Shown here: in pieces, positions 6,588-9,682 of the stretch
Layout of the letters: each line of letters begins with the position of its first letter
Numbering within the stretch: position 1 is the stretch's first letter
Origin: Planctomycetaceae bacterium
GTDB lineage: Bacteria; Planctomycetota; Planctomycetia; Planctomycetales; Planctomycetaceae
Reading direction: 5' to 3'
DNA length: 9,682 nucleotides
Assembly: GCA_003503535.1 (NCBI GenBank)
Contig: DOCI01000299.1
Span: 5,929 to 15,610, forward strand
The notes under the pieces: model-generated
Database searches by the model: none
Seen by the model: only the letters and a program-made list of their open reading frames with translations
Told to the model about the DNA's origin: nothing
Position numbers and translations under genes: made by a program

Positions 6588-7583
6588 ATGTCAGCAGATT
6601 ATTCACGCGAATTGGAATTTGCGTTGCGAGCCGTGGCCCATGCGTCGGAATTGTGCTGCTCCGTCAACGGGAAAATTTCTCCCGATGTGTTGGAAAAAAG
6701 CGATAAAAGCCCAGTCACAATTGCCGACTTCGGTTCACAGGCATTGGTCAGCCGCATTCTGGAAGAAGCATTTCCCGATGATCCCATCATCGGCGAAGAA
6801 GATGCCTCCGAATTGAAGCAGCCGGACCAGATGAACTTCCTGAACGCCATTCATGCGGAAATGGCTGTGTTGGGATTGCATCCGACAAGCGAGCAGATCT
6901 TTCATTGGATTGATCGCTGCTCACAAAAAGAATATTGCGATCGTTTCTGGACGCTCGACCCGATCGATGGCACCAAAGGATTTCTGCGCAAGGGACAATA
7001 CGCAATTTCACTGGCGTTGATTGTAAATGGTGAAGTGACCGTTGCCGCTGTCGGCTGTCCTAATCTGGGTTCCACCGTGGATGATGTCCCGGAATCGATT
7101 CAGGGCGAAGTCTTTTCAGCCATTCGTGGACAAGGGGCGACTACTCGCCCGATAGCGTCATTAAGGAATCCGGAATCGATTAAAGTCAGTTCCAGAACCG
7201 CGACCTCTGAAATGGTCTTGTGTGAATCGGTCGAATCGGGACACAGTTCACACTCTCACTCAGCTCAAGTCGCCGAACTCCTCAAAATCTCAGCAGACCC
7301 TGTGCGGCTCGACAGCCAGGCAAAATACTGTGTCGTTGCCCGGGGAGAAGCCGATATTTATCTGCGACTTCCAACTCGCCCCGGCTATCAGGAGAAAATC
7401 TGGGATCATGCCGGGGGCGTACTGGTGGTTGAAGAAGCGGGCGGAACCGTGACAGACGTCACAGGCAAGCCACTCGATTTTCGCCAGGGTTCAGAACTGA
7501 GTAACAATCGCGGTGTGGTTGTCTCCAACGGTGCCTGTCACGGTCAGATTATTGAAGCACTCAAAGCGGTCGGCGTTTCCTGA
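6588..7583 (+). CDS. cysQ: 3'(2'),5'-bisphosphate nucleotidase (PAP phosphatase), HAL2 type
   Basis: The enzyme converts 3'-phosphoadenosine 5'-phosphate, left by sulfate activation and sulfotransferases, to AMP and phosphate in the cytoplasm. It belongs to the lithium-sensitive inositol monophosphatase superfamily. The visible motifs are SPVTIADFGSQALVS (41-55, with D47), IIGEED (67-72, metal ligands), LDPIDGTKGFLR (123-134, with D124 and D127) and WDHAGG (272-277, with D273). Length (331) and the long segment before RFWTLDPIDG match the yeast HAL2 / plant SAL1 branch rather than the roughly 246-residue E. coli CysQ, so the symbol is functional shorthand. The ATG has AGGAG five bases upstream. 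The permease gene follows after 129 bp on the same strand. HAL2-like enzymes may also act on inositol 1,4-bisphosphate or PAPS. Confidence 0.93.
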   Translation: MSADYSRELEFALRAVAHASELCCSVNGKISPDVLEKSDKSPVTIADFGSQALVSRILEEAFPDDPIIGEEDASELKQPDQMNFLNAIHAEMAVLGLHPTSEQIFHWIDRCSQKEYCDRFWTLDPIDGTKGFLRKGQYAISLALIVNGEVTVAAVGCPNLGSTVDDVPESIQGEVFSAIRGQGATTRPIASLRNPESIKVSSRTATSEMVLCESVESGHSSHSHSAQVAELLKISADPVRLDSQAKYCVVARGEADIYLRLPTRPGYQEKIWDHAGGVLVVEEAGGTVTDVTGKPLDFRQGSELSNNRGVVVSNGACHGQIIEALKAVGVS

Positions 7584-7603
7584 GCGGTAACTTTATTACT
7601 TCA

Positions 7604-7635
7604 ACTCGTTCCCAAGGTCCCCCTTGGGAACGAGT
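7604..7635. repeat. REP-like perfect hairpin, copy 2 of the GTTCCCAAGG family
   Basis: ACTCGTTCCCAAGG (7604-7617) and CCTTGGGAACGAGT (7622-7635) form a perfect 14-bp stem around a TCCC loop. It lies 20 bases past the phosphatase stop codon, between it and the permease gene. AAAAT follows instead of a T-run, so a standard intrinsic terminator is doubtful on the plus strand. The hairpin could still reduce read-through or protect the upstream message. Copy 1 is at 4328-4357. Confidence 0.85.
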
Positions 7636-7712
7636 AAAATGAGTTTGAATTTCCATCTCACATCTGAACAACAATTGAAATTATGCATTGAAGCATTGAG
7701 GAACCCGTCAGG

Positions 7713-9479
7713 ATGAACTGGGAGATAGGACTGACTCTGCTCGTTGTGCTGGGCTCGATCATTGCAATGATTCGATCGCGATTGGGCCCGGACTTAATCC
7801 TGATTGGTGCTCTCGCATTTCTAATGCTGGCCGATGTCGTCGATGTCGATCGCGCCCTCAAAGGATTTGCCAATCAGGGACTCGCGACGGTCGCCATTTT
7901 GTTCGTTGTGGCTGAAGGGTTGAATCAAACCGGAGCAATCAATCGCTTCGTTCAGAGTTTATTGGGACATCCCAAAACCGCTCTCGTCGGCCAACTTCGT
8001 CTCGTCTTCCCGGCTGCATTCATGTCGGCTTTTATCAATAACACGCCTGTCGTGGCGATGCTGTTACCCGTCGTGAATGACTGGTCAAAAAAATGCGGGT
8101 TTTCCATTTCCCGGTTCTTATTGCCGCTCAGCTTTGCCACCATTCTGGGAGGCATGTGTACCATTTTCGGAACAAGTACCACATTGATTCTCAACGGCTG
8201 GTTCGTGCAGGCCGGTTACGATTCCATCGGCTTATTCGAGATTGCCTGGATCGGTCTTCCTCTGGCAATTATTGGACTGATTTATCTCCTGTTGACCAGT
8301 TCGTGGTTACTGCCGGAACGGGTTTCCGCAGAGACTCAGTTTGATGACCCTCGCGAATACACCATCGAAATGATTGTCGAAAGCGGCAGCCCGTTAATCG
8401 GTAAATCAATCGGCGATGCCGGTCTAAGATCGCTGCCCGGCCTCTATCTGATCGAGATTTCCCGCGATGATGAATTGATCGCCGCTGTCTCTCCTGATCG
8501 AAAAATTCAGGTTCAGGACCGCCTGATTTTCGTCGGCGTCGTCGAATCGATCAAAGATCTCCAGAAGATGGCCGGCCTGAAACCAGCCACCAATCAGGTC
8601 TTCAAACTCGACAGTCCCCGTTCGCAGCGCTGTCTTGTTGAAGCGGTCGTCTCCAACACTTGCCCGGCTGTCCAGCAGACAATTCGCGATGTCCATTTCC
8701 GCACGCAATACAATGCCGTCGTGATTGCCGTTTCCCGTAACGGACATCGCATCCGCGGGAAAATTGGAGATATCGTTTTGCAGCCGGGCGATACTCTGTT
8801 ACTCGAAGCTCATCCGTCGTTTGCTGATGTCCATCGCAACAGTCGCGACTTCTTTCTGGTCAGTCGTGTGGAAGACTCGACACCTCTGCGGCACGAACAG
8901 GCCTGGATGGCACAAATCATTCTCGGCATCATGATCATCACTGCTACCGTCCTGAACTTCGGCATGCTCAAAGCCTCCCTCTTTGCAGCCATGCTGATGA
9001 TCCTCACCCGCTGCACACGTCCTTCAGAAGCACGTCGCTGTATCGACTGGTCGATTCTCGTAACCATTGGTGCAGGCATAGGACTGGGCGAAGCGATGGA
9101 GCAAAGTGGAGCCGCCAAGCTGGTTGCCGAAAGCGTGATCAACAGTGCGGGCAGTTCACCGACGGCTGTGCTGGCCGTCGTGTATGGCATCACGATGCTC
9201 ATGACGAACCTCATCACCGCCAAAGCAGCTGGTATGCTCGTCTTTCCGATTGCATTGCAAGCCGCGGTGAATCTCGGTGTCGATCCAACGCCGTTCGCCA
9301 TCACGGTGATGATCTCCGCAGCCGCTTCCTTCGCCACCCCGCACGGCTTCCAGACCAACCTCATGGTCTACGGCCCCGGCGGCTACCACGCCAGCGACTT
9401 CCTCCGCATCGGCGGCCCCCTCAGCCTCATCCTCTGGGGCTGCAGCGTGGCGTTAATTCCGATGATCTGGGCATTTTGA
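7713..9479 (+). CDS. SLC13/DASS-family permease with two RCK_C (TrkA-C) domains, possible sulfate transporter
   Basis: The 588-residue inner-membrane protein has about six hydrophobic segments in residues 5-200. Next come two cytoplasmic RCK_C-type domains (about 214-290, with SPLIGKSIGDAGLR and DRLIFVG; and about 302-386, with GKIGDIVLQPGDTLLLEA). A second hydrophobic half fills 398-587. The first half has the anion/sodium-site motif FINNTPVVAMLLP (107-119) and FGTSTTLILNG. The second has SFATPHGFQTNLMVYGPGGY (539-558), typical of the SAC1-like sulfate permease branch. The second SNT-type motif reads ITAKAAG (501-507), where relatives usually have Asn-Asn. Sulfate is the best guess, strengthened by the neighbouring PAP phosphatase; other anions are possible. 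The start is ATG with GAGG about 11 bases upstream. Codons 539-580 all end in G or C, unlike the rest. Confidence 0.9.
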   Translation: MNWEIGLTLLVVLGSIIAMIRSRLGPDLILIGALAFLMLADVVDVDRALKGFANQGLATVAILFVVAEGLNQTGAINRFVQSLLGHPKTALVGQLRLVFPAAFMSAFINNTPVVAMLLPVVNDWSKKCGFSISRFLLPLSFATILGGMCTIFGTSTTLILNGWFVQAGYDSIGLFEIAWIGLPLAIIGLIYLLLTSSWLLPERVSAETQFDDPREYTIEMIVESGSPLIGKSIGDAGLRSLPGLYLIEISRDDELIAAVSPDRKIQVQDRLIFVGVVESIKDLQKMAGLKPATNQVFKLDSPRSQRCLVEAVVSNTCPAVQQTIRDVHFRTQYNAVVIAVSRNGHRIRGKIGDIVLQPGDTLLLEAHPSFADVHRNSRDFFLVSRVEDSTPLRHEQAWMAQIILGIMIITATVLNFGMLKASLFAAMLMILTRCTRPSEARRCIDWSILVTIGAGIGLGEAMEQSGAAKLVAESVINSAGSSPTAVLAVVYGITMLMTNLITAKAAGMLVFPIALQAAVNLGVDPTPFAITVMISAAASFATPHGFQTNLMVYGPGGYHASDFLRIGGPLSLILWGCSVALIPMIWAF

Positions 9480-9489
9480 GTAGCAGTAG

Positions 9490-9506
9490 GGTCCGCTGTA
9501 CGGACC
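9490..9506. repeat. Hairpin just after the permease stop codon
   Basis: GGTCCG (9490-9495) and CGGACC (9501-9506) form a perfect 6-bp stem around CTGTA, 11 bases past the permease stop. No T-run follows. It is probably a short REP-like repeat; a 3'-end role for the permease message is possible. Confidence 0.5.
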
Positions 9507-9585
9507 ACGAGAACCGTTTTCCAACAGGGATCGTAGGTCGTAGTGCTCTTTCGAGCTTTAAATGTCGCCCTCAAATCGATATTCC

Positions 9586-9602
9586 GCAGGCAGTTTGCCT
9601 GC
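9586..9602. repeat. Compact hairpin, 7-bp stem
   Basis: GCAGGCA (9586-9592) and TGCCTGC (9596-9602) pair perfectly around a 3-base loop. There is no downstream T-run. Probably a repeat element. Confidence 0.5.
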
Positions 9603-9650
9603 TCCAGAATTCTGAACGTACACGACATTTAGCGATAGTTGGAAAAGTAG

Positions 9651-9668
9651 GGTGCGTCAGGACGCATC
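9651..9668. repeat. Palindromic GGTGCGTC/GACGCATC element
   Basis: GGTGCGTC (9651-9658) and GACGCATC (9661-9668) are inverted copies with one wobble, separated by two bases. In RNA the innermost pair would open to give a four-base loop. It resembles other short palindromes in this window and lies at the window edge, so its surroundings are unknown. Confidence 0.5.
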
Positions 9669-9682
9669 TATGAAGCCAATTT

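Larger units (their letters stand above)
9480..9682. other. Gene-free, hairpin-rich tail of the window
   Basis: No supportable gene was seen in the last 203 bases. Short open frames exist on both strands, but without ribosome binding sites or recognisable protein features. The stretch contains four small inverted repeats: 9490-9506, 9545-9556 (GCTC/GAGC), 9586-9602 and 9651-9668. It is similar in character to the 1393-1983 spacer. Confidence 0.55.

Noticed and set aside
7604..7635. Intrinsic terminator between phosphatase and permease
   Set aside because: The stem is strong but is followed by AAAAT rather than a T-run on the plus strand, and the same hairpin family occurs elsewhere in the window. 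It is called a repeat.
8810..9364. 184-codon open frame on the minus strand
   Set aside because: It is antisense to the second half of the permease, and its composition is what a membrane-protein gene gives when read backwards. No start signal.
9476..9673. 65-codon plus-strand frame at the right end
   Set aside because: It overlaps the permease stop codon and four hairpins, and has no ribosome binding site or protein features.

Overview
The window looks like ordinary chromosome from a planctomycete of the Gimesia/Rubinisphaera kind. This is an inference from three things: a secreted FAD oxidoreductase with a golvesin/xanthan-lyase-like beta domain, a HAL2-type PAP phosphatase, and several families of short palindromic repeats in the gaps between genes. 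Base composition is near 50% GC, with one GC-rich exception at the 3' end of the last gene. There is no prophage, insertion sequence, CRISPR array, tRNA or rRNA. Five complete genes and one truncated gene are supported.

Left part, minus strand, reading right to left: an sppA-type signal peptide peptidase (4434-6296, start revised by RBS and signal peptide); a secreted FAD-dependent oxidoreductase flanked by beta domains (1984-4245); a diverged mutY adenine glycosylase (214-1392); and the first 32 codons of an unidentified membrane protein (1-96) that runs off the window. The gaps between them (188, 591 and 117 bp) are too wide for one tight operon. The two larger gaps are filled with REP-like hairpins.

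Right part, plus strand: a divergent promoter region (6297-6587) leads into a 3'(2'),5'-bisphosphate nucleotidase (6588-7583). After 129 bp containing one REP-like hairpin comes an SLC13/DASS-family permease with two cytoplasmic RCK_C (TrkA-C) domains (7713-9479). The permease resembles the sulfate/SAC1-like subgroup. A PAP phosphatase next to such a permease suggests a sulfate uptake and sulfonucleotide recycling pair. The last 200 bp are gene-free and hairpin-rich.

I did not find a convincing undescribed multi-gene system. The points most worth a second look are these: MutY has Glu where the catalytic Asp belongs and has lost the FSH loop; the permease has Ala-Lys in its second SNT-type motif; 42 consecutive permease codons end in G or C; the FAD enzyme carries similar motifs at the ends of its two flanking domains; and the short palindromic repeats are dense and varied.
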